Assembly (NCBI GenBank): GCA_022605955.1
Contig: JAKCOZ010000003.1
Coordinates: forward strand, 53,692,179-53,756,178
Direction: 5' to 3'
DNA length: 64,000 nt
From: Rallus limicola
Lineage: Eukaryota; Chordata; Aves; Gruiformes; Rallidae
In this document: piece after piece, positions 1 to 12,003 of the stretch
How positions within the stretch are numbered: position 1 is the first letter of the stretch
Layout: each line of letters opens with the position of its first letter
Notes under the pieces: generated by a model
What the model was told of the DNA's origin: nothing
The model's database searches: none
The model's input: the letters and a program-made list of their open reading frames with translations, nothing else
Program-made: the position numbers and the translations under genes

Positions 1-202
1 TTTTTATTTTTTTTTTCTCCTAAATGTGATTCCCAGAGGTGCTGTGACCATCACTGATGGGCTCAGCCTTGGTTAGTAACAACTCTGGTCTTGAATCAGC
101 TGATGTTCACTCTCTGGGGCCTGCAGAGAGTTTCTAGCTGCTTCTTGCAGCAGCCATCTCTGCAGCCCCCGCTTCTCTACCAGAACCCAGCTACGCAAAA
201 CT
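1..202 (+). mobile_element. LTR, subfamily B, 3' end (cut by window edge)
   Basis: The stretch beginning with a T-run and TCCTAAATGTGATTCCCAG aligns by eye with the 3' part of the complete LTR at 29831-31014 (same block near 30850) and with the reverse complement of 25208-25340. It shares CTCTGGGGCCTGCAGAGAG with the 25208-26365 copy, which places it in the same sub-branch. The end near 202 (CTACGCAAAACT) is approximate because the terminal CA is not clear. The rest of the LTR lies upstream of the window. No coding sequence is present. It could be a solo LTR or the 3' LTR of a provirus outside the window; the sequence after it shows no retroviral gene. Confidence 0.8.
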
Positions 203-1316
203 GAGATGTCAATGTTGTTAAAACGCTGCTAAAAGTGGAGAGTTCCTGCTTTTCTGCAATAAGTGAAATTAGGCCTTCATATATTCTTCCACTTGTAATA
301 CTTAATTAAGTAGTAGGACAAAATCACATTACCTCTGCTTGAAAAAACACTTTGTGTCATTGAGATTTAATTTTGTCAATTTAACTTTCCATTTGCCATG
401 TTTATGAGAATTTGTATGGTCAAATGGTGAATCCCATCTAACATGAAACCAAAACATTTAGGTCATGTATTCAGATATCAAGAGATGAAGCTAATCAAAC
501 ATATTTTCTTAGTAACAAAATTCTTGGAAGCAAGAATAATATTAAGACAACACTGATTTCAAATCCTAGGCTATTGAAATGACCAAACATTATATCATAT
601 ATCATCATTTTCAACTGTGATGAATCTATGATAGTGATGCACACATTAAAATAAAATTGTAATGGACTTTAAAATGTAAAAACTCATGTCTGAGCTGCTG
701 GCATTATTTTAAATAATTTATTGAGATTTATTTTAACATGGAAAGGTTAGAATATATTCATGATCTGCAAAAAAAATATGATCAGGATTGTCATACATGA
801 TCAGCATTGCATGGCACCCAGAATAAGCAAGCAAAGATATCTAGTGTCCATTACCTTTTGAAATGTATAACATTATTCAAATATATTTGGACACAGTTGT
901 TGAGTATCTTTTGACATTTTCTACATTTCATCCATGTCAAAATATGTCTCCTTGAGAAATGAATTAAAATGTAATATGAAGGCATAGAGCTATAACATAA
1001 ATAGCCAGCCATGGTTAATTATTTTCATTTTGGTTCCTCTACAGTCTATAGCAGAAGATTTTTCAGAAGTATGCATATTTTTAACTCTATGTCAGATAAA
1101 CTGACTGCAGTTACAGTAGCTTGTTCTCCTCTTCTTTACTTGATGCAAGAAACTTCCTGAGTTGTAGATTAAAAAAACTAAAAGAAACAAAGCAAAATGG
1201 CAGAATACTTCAACAGCATTGTAGTACTCTGCAATGGCAGTGGGGGAACTGAGGCCTATCCTAAAACCTCAGTTGTGTGTATGCACACGTAGAATGTATG
1301 TATGTCAGCAGACTTG
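203..1316. other. AT-rich non-coding stretch
   Basis: No gene or recognisable repeat is seen. The first bases (203-270) could still belong to the preceding retroviral element, but I have no second copy in the window to compare. A short TATG run sits near 1294-1305. Confidence 0.6.
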
Positions 1317-1365
1317 ATGACCCTTTTGGATCCCTTCCAACTGAATATATTCTATAATTCTATGA
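1317..1365 (+). mobile_element. CR1 LINE 3' tail, severely 5'-truncated
   Basis: The sequence GATCCCTTCCAACTGAATAT followed by TTCTATAATTCTATGA is the terminal CR1 signature: a conserved CCCTTCCAACT box, then two copies of the 8-bp tail repeat. Only about 50 bp are present, which is usual for CR1 because reverse transcription starts at the 3' end and stops early. It lies about 165 bp upstream of a larger CR1 piece in the same orientation. It may be an independent insertion, since it carries its own tail. Confidence 0.8.
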
Positions 1366-1529
1366 TAACTCAGTATTTAAAAAATCCCCTTGGTGCTCCA
1401 ATTGCAGCCACATCATGTGCCTTGTATGTGGGAAAGTACTTAAATGTGAATATGAATCTCTTTTCCTGGGAATGCAAAGAAAATACAGACACAAAACTAC
1501 CTAGAAGAATATTAGAATGGAAGTTGAGT

Positions 1530-2120
1530 GGTGTGGTTGACACAAAAGAAGGAAAGGAAGCCATCCAGAGGGATCTTGACAGGCTGGAAAGGTGGGCCCA
1601 GGTGAACCTAATGAGGTTCAACACTGCTAAGTGTAAGGTGTTGCACTTGGGCCAGAGGAATCCCAGACATAGATACAGACTGGGAGAAGAGCTCCTTGAG
1701 AGTAGCCCTGCTGAGAAAGACATGGGGATTCTGGTAGATGAGAAACTTCACATGAGCCAGCAGTGTGCTCTTGCAGCTCGGAAGGCCAATGGTATCCTGG
1801 GCTCAATCAGAAGTGGGGTGGGCAGCAGGGACAGGGCTGATTGTCCGTCTCTGCTCTGCCCTCATGAGGCCCCATCTGGAGTGCTGTGTCCACATCTGGG
1901 GGCCTCAATGCAAGAAAGATGTAGAACTGCTGGAGAGGGATCAAAGGAGGCCACAGAGATGATTAGAGGGCTGGAGCACTTCCCCTGCGAAGAGAGGCTG
2001 GGTGAGATGGGCTTGTTCAGCCTGGAGAAGAGAAGGCTGTGGGAGGACCTCATTGTAGCCTTCCCATCCCTGAAGGGAGCATACAAACAGGAGGGGAATC
2101 AACTTTTTAGAAGCATAGAT
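1530..2120 (+). pseudogene. CR1 ORF2 (reverse transcriptase) C-terminal remnant
   Basis: The remnant corresponds to the last part of the CR1 ORF2 polyprotein, downstream of the catalytic reverse-transcriptase motifs, so neither the endonuclease domain nor the polymerase active site is present. The reading frame is broken: KCKVLHLGQ through [12 protein letters not shown] is in one frame; [17 protein letters not shown] lies in the next frame near 1820-1960; and [27 protein letters not shown] returns to the first frame. A 309-codon open frame from an ATG at 1302 runs through it, but its first 75 or so codons come from unrelated flanking DNA. I therefore treat it as a chance ORF over a pseudogene and not as a gene. 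Confidence 0.85.
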
Positions 2121-2397
2121 AATGGCAGGGGGAATGGATTAAAGCTAAAGGAGGGAAGGTTTAGTTTAGATAATAGGGGAAATTTTTCACAGACGGAGTG
2201 GTCAGTTGCTGGAACAGGCTGCCCAGATTGATGCTGGATGCTCCATCCCTGGAGATGTTCAAGGCCAGGAGGGATGGGGCCCTGGGCAGCCTTGTGTAGA
2301 TCCAGGACTAGAGGTTGGTGTTCCTGCCTGTGGCAGGGGCTTTATAACTGTATGATCCTTGGGGTCCCTTCCAACTCAGACCATTCAATGATTCTGC
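1530..2397 (+). mobile_element. CR1 LINE fragment: ORF2 C-terminus plus 3' UTR
   Basis: This is a 5'-truncated CR1 retrotransposon copy. Translation shows the end of the reverse transcriptase: [21 protein letters not shown], then [12 protein letters not shown] and [17 protein letters not shown], followed in other frames by [14 protein letters not shown] and [10 protein letters not shown]. The 3' UTR contains GGAACAGGCTGCCCAGA, the ATCCCTGGAGATGTTCAAGG box and GGGTCCCTTCCAACTCAGA, and ends in a decayed tail near 2397 (CATTCAATGATTCTG). The 5' boundary is approximate; 1366-1529 could not be assigned to CR1. The frame changes and stops make it a dead copy. Confidence 0.92.
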
Positions 2398-2929
2398 TCT
2401 TGCCTTTAAATGCATTTATTTCAATGCATCCTCATCAGCATAAGGGGGACCTCAGTGGCTGTGAGAGCATAGTCTTGGATTTTTTGTAGAAAATATGACG
2501 TAGGCATTCCCCTTTCTGCCCCCCACACCTATTGTCATGCACTGGGCTGCTGATACAAACCATGGACAGCAGCAGCTTTTCTGATGGAAAGTACAGGAAA
2601 CAACTTAGTGTAGGATTTTCAGGTGCTTTTGTAAACGATTGGTACAATTTTATTGACTTTTGATTTGTAATTTTTTAACAGAAATAATCTTTTCAGTAGT
2701 CATGCTAATCATTCCATGAAAATGTCAACACAGGAGATGACAGCTATGACAAAATTACTTACTGTTTTTTCAAATCTACATGATTGTCTAGCTCCTTGCA
2801 CCTTTGAACAGAGAATAAATAACATCCGGAATTGAACAACTCTGGGCAAGTATTGAATATTTTTAGGTTTCATATTCATGCAAAGCATATCTCTGAGAGA
2901 CTTAATATAGCTGAACTAATAGGATTGAC

Positions 2930-3005
2930 CCTGCAGTAGTCCTTATTCACACTGACATCAATTTCAGTGGGAATTTTTTTGGAGTACGGCTTTAGAATCT
3001 AACAA
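2930..3005. repeat. Possible degraded old amniote interspersed repeat
   Basis: TCCTTATTCACACTGACATC, then TTTCAGTGGGAATT and a trailing TTTAGAATCT resemble a very common old reptile/bird repeat that I recall as 'actgacttcaatgggagttt...gcaggatctggccc'. Similar cores occur at 15718, 47895 and 59130. The match is by memory and by eye, and the copy is strongly diverged. Confidence 0.4.
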
Positions 3006-4336
3006 AAATGTGTCTTTGTTGATCCAATGCAATGCTAAACCATTGCTATTACTGCTAAAAAATTCTCTAAAACCTTAGTATTTTTTAGATTCTATCTGAT
3101 CTCTTTTATTTTACACAGGAATCCTGTGAAGAAAAATAACAACAAAAATTACACTAAGGCAATTATTTTGGAAACGGTAGACGGGCCCTGATTTGTCATG
3201 TCATGGTGGGTGATTAAGTCTGCCCAAATCTTCTTGGCTATTTAAGTTTGATCACACATTAAAACTCTTTATTAAGATTAGAAGTCTCTGCTTCATACCT
3301 GACAGCTGTATTTCAAATGCTCCTTCTCTGTAAAGCACTGTTTTCTTCAGCTTTTCCAGTATTTGAGCCATTAAAAATAAAGTGAGAATTTAAATGGTGA
3401 GGAAATAAAGATTGTATTAACTTTATTATGTTTTGGCTATACTTAGGAAATTAATACTTACCAAGTACAGATGCTCTCAGGACCACTAAAATATTCTATA
3501 CTGTGCTGTCAGAGCAGCAAACAATAAACTGCTGTGCTGAATTTCTGATTAGATTTTTTTTTTTCTCTGACAATGTTTAAGTGCCCTCTAGCTAAAGTGA
3601 CTAACTAGATGACTGATACAGAATTAGATGCATAATTGAGATTGCTAAGGCTTCAGTAAATTGATATGGGATACTAAACTTCCAAGAATATGCACAAGAT
3701 TTTGGTTTGAAATTCCATGTACATGATATACATTCTTGTATAAATCACTGCATTACAAAATAGCTTGTCCAGCAGAACTGCAGTTGACATTTCTGGTTAC
3801 CCTGAAGCAGCATGTCAGCTCTTGCCAGACCATGAAGTAATTCATATATTTCAAAAGGACTGGGTTGAAAATAAAATCAGAATTGTTTATTTCTTCAGAT
3901 ATAAGGTTCTATGTAGTTTCTCTTTTTATTTATATGAGCAATAAAAATATAGGTTTGTTCTATACATTTTCTATGTAATAATTTTCAGAAGTTGTAAGTC
4001 GAAAACAGTTGTCACTTTTTATATATCTATAATCTCTATCTAAAATATGTATTTTATCTGGGCTATACGATTCTGCAACATTTTATTCTTAGTCAATTAT
4101 AAGTAATTATAATGGCTGCCCTGCTAGTTAATGAAATATTAATTTCACTCTTTCTTATGTATGTATTGCCAGTGCTTCCTAGATCTCTTTATATGAATTC
4201 GGAAAGTTTGCCATGCCCTTTCTTAACAGAAAAGGGAGCAGCAATTCTGTAACATCAAATTATGTAGCTGGAAACCTGCCTCCTGATCTCACTGAATTGA
4301 TAATTTATGCAGTGTTCTGACTGTATCAATAGACCT

Positions 4337-4379
4337 AAAAAGGGAGAGAAAGAAGGGGAGAGGGAGAGAAAGAGAGAAA
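4337..4379 (+). repeat. Purine (GA)-rich low-complexity tract
   Basis: About 43 bp of nearly pure A and G, beginning AAAAAGGGAGAGAAAGAAGG. It is a degenerate GA microsatellite. Confidence 0.85.
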
Positions 4380-4748
4380 CCAAAGCCTATTCCAAACATC
4401 AAATGCTAATTGTAGCTGAAGTCAAGTACCTGAATTTCTGCCACAAAGGGAGAATAGTGTTGCCAGGAGCATTGCAATGACCACTTGGCATTTCAGCTGT
4501 CGGCCCTGCATATAATCACAGGGTGTATTTAAGTTCTCCAGCAATTGCAAGTCTACTAAAAATGTAGTATTCTGACATCCATCAAGCTGAAGGAATGACA
4601 GGTAAAAAAATACTTATGAATATAAATTGTGTTCTTCCTGAGGGTGCTTTTTGTATAAATGTGATTGAGCTTGCATTTGAGTAAGGTTTTTTCATTCTAC
4701 TTTGCAATCCTTGAAGTCACTTGGTAGCAATAACACAGTGTAATTGTT

Positions 4749-4781
4749 TTATGAAGCTATTATTAATATTAAGCTTCATAA
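4749..4781. repeat. Short perfect inverted repeat (potential hairpin)
   Basis: The arms TTATGAAGCT (4749-4758) and AGCTTCATAA (4772-4781) are exact reverse complements separated by 13 AT-rich bases. No terminator or RNA gene context is evident, so function is unknown. Confidence 0.7.
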
Positions 4782-5171
4782 CGACTACCTGTGCACTATG
4801 CAAAGAGGAATTTTCCTCTACTGCTCTGTGACACTCTCTGTGGCTTTGAAAAGTGCATGCCAGTTCCCTCAACATGTCAAGCAGTTTTAGGAAGGGTTGG
4901 GAGGGACTTGGAAACCACAGCTGTCTTTCTTTCCTGCTCTTTTGGAAGCTCTGTGCTAACAGCAATAACCTCTGCTCCTTTTGTGTGATGACATTTCCAG
5001 AAGAAATGTCTTATATGCAGTGTCTTCCAGGTCATGTAAAGTTAAAGTCAACAAGTGTGCAACTAAATGGGATTAGTGGCAGCAGCTTAAAGGCATTAAC
5101 GTATTCAGTTTTTCAGACCAAATATATTTTGCTTACCTAGATATAATAACTTGACTTTTTCTTTATGGCAC

Positions 5172-5249
5172 TTTGTAGGACTTTGGAGGTGTAGTTTACA
5201 TGGGAAAATCTTTGTAGGATTTTGGAGGTGTAGTTTACATGGGAAAGTC
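5172..5249 (+). repeat. 39-bp tandem duplication, two copies
   Basis: Copies at 5172-5210 and 5211-5249 both begin TTTGTAGGA and contain TTTGGAGGTGTAGTTTACAT; they differ at only two positions. It is directly visible in the sequence and points to a fairly recent local duplication. Confidence 0.97.
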
Positions 5250-8200
5250 TTAATTCCTTATTAATTTTTTTGGTAGTTGTGTCTATATAGTGACACAAAA
5301 ATGAATCTTCTGCATCTGGACTGGTGAAACCTGGTTCAGCATTACACGCATTTACCTGAGTTTATGAGCAGATGTACAGCTAAAATAATGTCTTCATAGC
5401 AAACTACTGCTGTAAGCATTTTGTGAATATTGGCATTAGGGCGTGACAAAGCGATGACTCAGGACCATTTACTATACCTATTTTCTTGCAGAGCAAGAGG
5501 ATAATGAAAGTGCCCAGGCTCCACTATACCCTTCAGTATTTGCCTAATGACAGGAGGATTTGAAGTCTCAACAAATTTTAGAATTAAGTATAGTATGAAT
5601 ATAAGAAGACACAGCGCATATTCTGACGTGCATAGGACCTTGAAAGCAGTCACAGCTATCACAGACCCAGGCTGAGGCCAGACTGGAATAGGATGTGTGT
5701 TACTTCAGTGTAATAGCTAGAGAGCCTCTACAAGCAAGGTTGCAAAGGAGACATAGAATTAATTTAAAGCTACTTTTCTGTTAAAAAAAATAATAAAGAT
5801 GATATTAAATGCAGGCCAAGAGGCCTTATACAATTCCATAACTGAATATTCCTGAGGGGCAAAAACCAGAAAGGAAAACAGGCCTAAATGAAGAGGTATG
5901 CTGAAATTAGTCTTGAAGAAAAAATCTGTGGTGACCACTGATCTGAGATCATTTGTTCCCCATCTCTAGCTGTTAAGTTTATGGATCTCAGCTGCGCCTA
6001 CTTGATATTTATCCTTCCTCTAGGGAGAGAAGGGAAAAACCAGTGTACAGACTTCCCAGTCTTTGAAAGCCCGAAATAATAGCTGTTACAGTTCACATTG
6101 GCTGACCTTTGTGAGTGAGGACATGCCTCCAACTGGCTCAGTTATTTTCTCAGTAGAGATGTCAGTGTGCTGCACATACTTCATGTTATTGAAGGAAACT
6201 TTAGGCACAACTTAGTAATCAGGGCTCCAAAGAAATCAGTTTTCATAGTCATGAGAAATGCCTTCCAAACATTACCTGGCAAATGAAGAATTCTTGTGAG
6301 TTCACTGTGTTTAGATTGTGTGATACTACTAAACCTAAAAAATGGTATTACTTCATAAACTAAACATATGTTTTATTGTAGTAATGCATCAGCAGATGAT
6401 GCGCTAAGACAGTTCTTTAGATAACTCTGCAGGCACCATAAAATGATTACGTCAAAATATGAAAGCACAAGAAAGGCTCTTCTTCATAGCCTTTGCTGCA
6501 GGCTTTATGACCAAGATTTTAGCTTCATCTGGTCTAGACGTTTTCTTTGAACTATGACAATAAATGTGGCTTAAAAACTAAGATTGTTTTTTATTATGAT
6601 GCTATGACTGCCTAAGAACTCTTTTCTCCTTGATAGTGCATCAGCCACTACAGTAAGGGCTGGGATCAAGTTTAATAAAGTTGTGTCATGAAAAAAGGAG
6701 GGGAAAAATGTGGTAAATATTAAATCAGCTTCAAAAAGAAAAATAAGTCTTACTCCAAAATGCTCTACTGCCTGGGCCATAAGATCTCAGTTGAAAAGGA
6801 GGACAAAGGAAATAAATGTTCTTTCTTGTTCTTCTCTCTATGATATCAAAGAACTTACTGTTTAGGTGGCAACTTTATGAGAAAACAAAGCACTGCAACC
6901 ATGTGAAGGATCTAAACTTTTGAATGGATTTAAAAGTGTGCAGAGTGGTGGAAAGCATATTCCCAGTATTGGCTTACTAATAGGTTATATGTTAGGTCCC
7001 AATTCACAGGAAATTAAGAGAGGCTTGTATGCTTCATTTACATTTGTGTATGGTATGGCTAGGTTATAGGTAAAGTGCAGGGAGAAGAATCAATTAAGTG
7101 GAGCCTCTTGAGCTTGGAGATGTGGGGTATTGGTTTCTCTACTGTAACTGATCAGATCAGTAAGCTCTAGTTTGCAGCTGCCGTATGGCCACATCTTATA
7201 ATTTTCAAAGTCATGATAGCTGCCAGTGTGAGGTTCAAAATCACTTCTGTTCAGGACTTTCTTTATTGCAGTTGAGATTTTAGAGGCCAGAATTACATTG
7301 TGCTGAAATCTTTCAACTCCAACTGCAACCAGCGAAAGTTGAAAGTGTGCAGATTGGACTTTGAAGATAGCAGTTGCACATCTTGTGGGAAAACTGTGCT
7401 TACATGATCATGCTGCTCCGTGTATTACGCATCTTGGAAACATAAGATTAATGTTGTTCAGGAAATACTGTAACAGGACGGAAAACTAAACAAACAACAG
7501 TCATTCCCCACTCTCAGCTATTTCATCAACTTTCTGCTATTGTTACAGATGGCTTGACAGAAAACAAGGAGAAGTGAGTCTGAGCACCCCACCTACAGGA
7601 AAACCTGCAGTGCAGCATAATGGGTAAGGAAATCCCTGCAAACTCTATTAGAGGGTTCTTCTCACTCAATCCAAATGCGGAGGGGAGGAGACGAGGTTTG
7701 CTTTCCTGTAAAGGGACAGAGCAAATTCCTAGGGCTATCATCTACAGTCTGACCTCAGAGTGATCCCAGGCAATCAAGTGCAAAGCAAACCATCCAGCCA
7801 CAGAGGTATCTCATAAATTTGTACAAGAGAGAATCCCTGGGGAGAAGCCTAAGGAATAATCACACACATAGTCCTATTATGAAAGAAGTACCTTGTAAAC
7901 TTTAAAGATGGAATGACATCAAGGCCCTCACAAAATAAAAACAAAACAGATCATCAGGAAAACTGTTCCTGATTGTTATTATATCAGAACAGTGTTGCCA
8001 GTTCAAACACTCTAAAGGACATTTGTCTCAGAAAGCGTGTGATCCATTTCATCAGACAGTGACCTGCACACACAGCATGCTGCTGTCTAGCTGCTAATAC
8101 TGGAGTCATGAGAGGGGTAGAAAAAATGTACTATGAAAAGAACCATCATAGGATTGCAGGCAGAAAATCCAGTAAAAAACCCAAACTCTTGTGGAACCCT

Positions 8201-8366
8201 GATTCACAAAAAGAAAATTCTTTTTCTGGATTACAGACTGGAAGACATGTATGGATTCATAAACATATTAAAGTTGCAGGTACATATTATGCCTCTGAAA
8301 TGAGAATATTTCACAGATTGAGCATAAAGAGTACTCATGGTATTCCTAAGAAGTCATGGTCTGGTG

Positions 8367-9486
8367 TGTGTATAGGGTTTGTGTGGCAAGGTTTTGCTAG
8401 CAGAGGAGGCTACAGGGGTGGTTTCTGTGAGAAGCTGCCAGAAGTCCAACAGACCCAATGCCAGCCAGCTCCAGGACCTACTTCTGGCCAAGGCCAAGCC
8501 CAAGCCGAGGCCCATCGTACATGGCGGTATACCCTCTGGGGTAGCACATTTAAGAAGGGGAAAAAAAAAACCCTGCACAATTGCAGAGAGAGAAGTGAGA
8601 AGATGCAAGAGGAACAACCTTGGAGACACCAAGGTCAGTGAAGATGAAGAGGGAGAAGGTGTCCAGATGCTGGACCAGAGATTCCCCCGCAGTCCCTGAA
8701 GAAGACCATGTTGAGGCAGGCTGCTCCTTGTAGCCCAGAGATTCCACCTGCAGCCCATGGAGGACCCCAGGCAGAAGCAGGTGGAGGCACCCAAAGGGCG
8801 CTGTGACCCCATGGTAAGTCTGCACTGGACCAAGTTCCTGGCAGGACCTGTGGCTCCATGGAGAGTGAAACCTAGGTTGGAGCAGTTTTTCTGGTGGCAC
8901 TTGTGACCCTGCAGGGGACCTGTGCTGTAGTGGTCTATTCCTGAAGGTCTGCACTCCATGGAAGGGACCCACACTGGAGCAGTTTATGAAGAACTGCAGC
9001 CAATGGAGGGGACTCATGTCTGAGAAGATTGTGGATGTCTCCCATGAGAGTGACCGCATGCTAGAGCAGGGAAGAGTGTGAGGAGTCCTTCTTCTGAGGA
9101 GGTAGGAGCACCAGAGACAGTATGTGATGAACTGACCACAGCCCAATTCCCTGTCTTCATGTGCTGCTGTGGGTAGAAGGTAGAGAAAATCACCTGTGAA
9201 GTTGAATCCGGGAAGAAAAGGGAGGGGAAAAAGGTGTTTTAAGATTTAGTGGTGGGTTGTTTTTTTCTTATTATTCTACTCTGATTTGATTGGTAATAAA
9301 TCAAATTAATTTTCCCCAAGTCAATTCTATTTTGCCTGTGGTAGTAGTTGCTAAAAAATCTCTCCCTGTCCTTATCTTGACCCATGAACCTTTTGCTGTA
9401 TTTTCTCTTTGGTGTTCACCTGAGGAGAGGAGTCATATAGTGGCTTTGGTGGGCATCTGGCCTCCAGCCTGGGTCACCCCACCACA
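8367..9486 (-). mobile_element. Near-complete LTR, subfamily A (solo LTR)
   Basis: Read on the minus strand, it begins at 9486 with TGTGGTGGGGTGACCCAGGC and ends near 8367 with CACACAAACCCTATACA. That gives an LTR of about 1.12 kb with TG...CA ends. The body has many TGCAGCCCATGG-like units. The AAATTAATTTGATTTATTAC region puts it with the LTR at 22644. Flanks GGTG (8363-8366) and AGGTG (9487-9491) are compatible with a 5-bp target-site duplication with one mismatch. No PBS, gag, pol or env flanks it, so a solo LTR is likely. Open frames of about 200 codons inside it on the minus strand arise from the stop-poor GC-rich repeats and are not genes. Assignment to an ERVL-like group is from memory and unverified. 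Confidence 0.88.
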
Positions 9487-11505
9487 AGGTGTCTTAAGTA
9501 GGGTAAGATTTGATGTCTTTGTTTATATTGAAATAAAAATATGTTGCAGTGTAACAGCCAATTCAAAAAGAGGAGACATAAAAATGCTTGTTTGCAAAGG
9601 GTGAGCATGAGAAACATTGAAAAAGCATGTGAAGCACATAAAAATGAATGTGTCCTGAAAGAAAATCATAGCTGCCACATGAAGATTAGTCCTTTCACAG
9701 CATGCAGCACTGGGCAGTGGAAAACCCAGTGTTATTTGCTAGTGATTTTTGTGTCTCTCTAATTTATACATTCTATTAAAATACAGTTGAGTTTTTCAAG
9801 TAGCATCAGCCTTGAAACTGTTAATTTTGGACAAGTGGATCTGGACTATATGAACCATCAATAACATACGCTTATTTAGCTCGCACTTTTATCCTTCACA
9901 GGAAAACCAGAATGTTACAGGTTAGGTATTTCACTTTCTGCAGTTAGGTTTTACATTTTATTTTATCTGTTTTGCAGTTTGAGTCCTCCTCTGTACCTGT
10001 GGTTGACTCAGGATTTTAGCTGCCATTATCCCATTGGCTTTTTGAACAAGAGCTGTTAGGTCTTTTTCTAATCCTGGCATTGGTATTTGGAAGGAGATAC
10101 ACAAGGTAAGAATGCCCCTACCTCCTGCCAAACCCATCTTTACTTTCTTTTTTTCCCTGCGATGCCTACAACAGCTTTGCAACCATTATGTTACTGACAT
10201 GTGGACCTTTGTTTAGGATAGTAAGACAGCATCTCTGTTGCCTGCACTACTTCATCTGGCTCTTTCCATCCATCAGTTCCTGTAGACTGCAAGGCATTTT
10301 CAGCCAGGATTGTCATTTTCTTCTGTCTTTGTAAACAACATAGAGCTGGGACTCCATCAGGGCTCTTAAGAGCTTCAGTAAACAGCAACCAAGGAACAAC
10401 AAAATCATGCAAAGTGTAGAAATACTTCTGGTGGGTGACTGTATGTTTAATGGAGAAGGCAGTAAATATTTTCCTTAACTTTTTTGCATGTTTTTTTTAT
10501 TAAGTGAATGGCGTTACCAAATTGTGTAAATTAAAAAACCTGCACTGAAAGAATGTCACTGAACGTGACATCACAGACACAAAGTTTAGGAGTTGCTTAA
10601 ATTGGTTTGAGGAAAATAGCTAAATGGAAATAATAGGTTTTGTACTGAACTAAATTACAGCTGGAATCTATGCAGACTGTTTTTAATGAATGGGAAAGGA
10701 AGTGAAGACACAAGGGGGTAAAACACAGTGAATGAAAACAGGAAGGAAAAATTGTCTAAAGTAAGCAAATGGATGACAACAAGAAAACTATATTAACTAG
10801 TGAAACTGACAGATCTAGGAAGAAAGAAGAAAAGAAAGGAGTTTTAGAGGGAAGAACAATAAAAAAGTAGAGGCAGGTATTGGGCAGTTAAGAACATCAA
10901 TACTTGAAAGTGTTTAAGATGCCCACCTTTCAAAAGAAAACTTGAGCAATTGAATGTAATGAGCATGAAATACTTTACCAATTCATTAAAAAACAGATTA
11001 AAAAAGCAATAATAATTAAACAAAAGAGTCAAAGATGTTTGCAAAGAAAAAAATTGGAAAACTGTACGATATAAACCATTAGTACTGTAGCTTGGTATTA
11101 ACATAAGTAAACTTATCATGTTTTACAGCATTATAATCTGGAAAACCATCTTCAACAGCTGAATTTAAAAGATGCAAAGTTGCTAAACAATCTAGGAGAG
11201 CCTAAGTGCACTAAACAATATGAACTGTGTTAGAGAGTTACCCAGTTTCCAAGTTACAAAACTGTCCAATTTGGTAGCACATATATGTTAAGATGCTGTT
11301 ATTCAAACACACTCCTTTGGAAAGAATGTATTCAAGATTTGATACAGCATTTCTGTAGCATATAGAAGGATGCTAACAATAGAGTTGATACTCTGCATCA
11401 GGCCTGTGATCCATCTAACAAAGACATTTAGTATGTTGATATTAGAAATAAAGCAGGCACTTTAATAATTTTGTATCTGGATACAGCAGACATTCATTCA
11501 CTAAG
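9487..11505. other. Non-coding DNA, nothing recognised
   Basis: About 2 kb of AT-rich sequence with only short unconvincing open frames. No repeat family was recognised. Confidence 0.55.
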
Positions 11506-11660
11506 ATCATAGAATCACAGAATCACAAGGTTGGAAAAGACCTTCAAGACTATCAAATCCAACCATTCCCATCCTAAGCTAAACTATATCCCTAAGTACC
11601 TCATCTACCCTTTTTTTTAAACATATCCAGGGAAGATGACTCAGCCACATCCCTGGGCAA
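11506..11660 (-). mobile_element. CR1 LINE 3' tail
   Basis: ATCATAGAATCACAGAATCA followed by AAGGTTGGAAAAGACCTTCA and CCAACCATTCCCATCC is the 3' terminus of a CR1 copy in antisense, with the tail repeat at 11506-11525. The copy is truncated near 11660, after GACTCAGCCACATCCCTGGG. Non-autonomous and dead. Confidence 0.9.
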
Positions 11661-11920
11661 GATAATGATGCTTTACTCTTCATATCTTTCCTAATTTTGC
11701 TTTTGTTTGTTTCATTGTTTACTTTTATTACATGCCTCAGCCAGTGATAGAATAGACATGTTTCAGAGATTTCAGAGTTTCTGACCAATAAGAGTTAATT
11801 CAAAAGACATCTGTTTTTTCCTGGATATCCTTAAGAAGAATTGGGCAATGAACAGTCCCTCAGGAATGCCTATTATTTCTCCCAGTAATTTTGTGAACAT
11901 TCTCATAGAAAAATCCTAGC

Positions 11921-12003
11921 TGGGTTTTTGTTTTTGTTGGTTTTTTTTTGGTTGGTGTGTTCTGGGTATTTTTTGGTTTTGGGTTTGGTTGGTTTTTTTT
12001 TTG
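11921..12003 (+). repeat. T/G-rich low-complexity tract
   Basis: Runs of T broken by GG and GGTTGG motifs (for example GGTTTGGTTGGTTTTTTTTT) over about 80 bp. A very similar tract lies at 33427-33500. It makes a minus-strand open frame rich in Pro, Lys and Thr that is not a gene. Confidence 0.85.

Larger units (their letters stand above)
2398..8366. other. Intergenic or intronic DNA without recognisable genes
   Basis: About 6 kb of AT-rich sequence. All open frames are short and none resembles a known protein. Within it I mark a possible old repeat (2930-3005), a purine-rich tract (4337-4379), an inverted repeat (4749-4781) and a 39-bp tandem duplication (5172-5249). I cannot see promoters or exons. 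Confidence 0.6.

Noticed and set aside
1302..2231. 309-codon ATG-started open frame as a gene
   Set aside because: It runs through a CR1 tail, unrelated DNA and a CR1 ORF2 remnant whose conserved pieces switch frames; it is a chance frame over a pseudogene.
4440..4600. Conserved enhancer suggested by CATTGCAATG and CAATTGCA motifs
   Set aside because: Short AT-rich motifs are common by chance, and conservation cannot be judged from one sequence.
8108..8641. 177-codon plus-strand frame
   Set aside because: It is half unique DNA and half antisense LTR, with no recognisable domain.
8354..9146. Minus-strand open frames of 206 and 198 codons
   Set aside because: They lie inside the LTR at 8367-9486, overlap each other in different frames, and reflect stop-poor GC-rich repeats.
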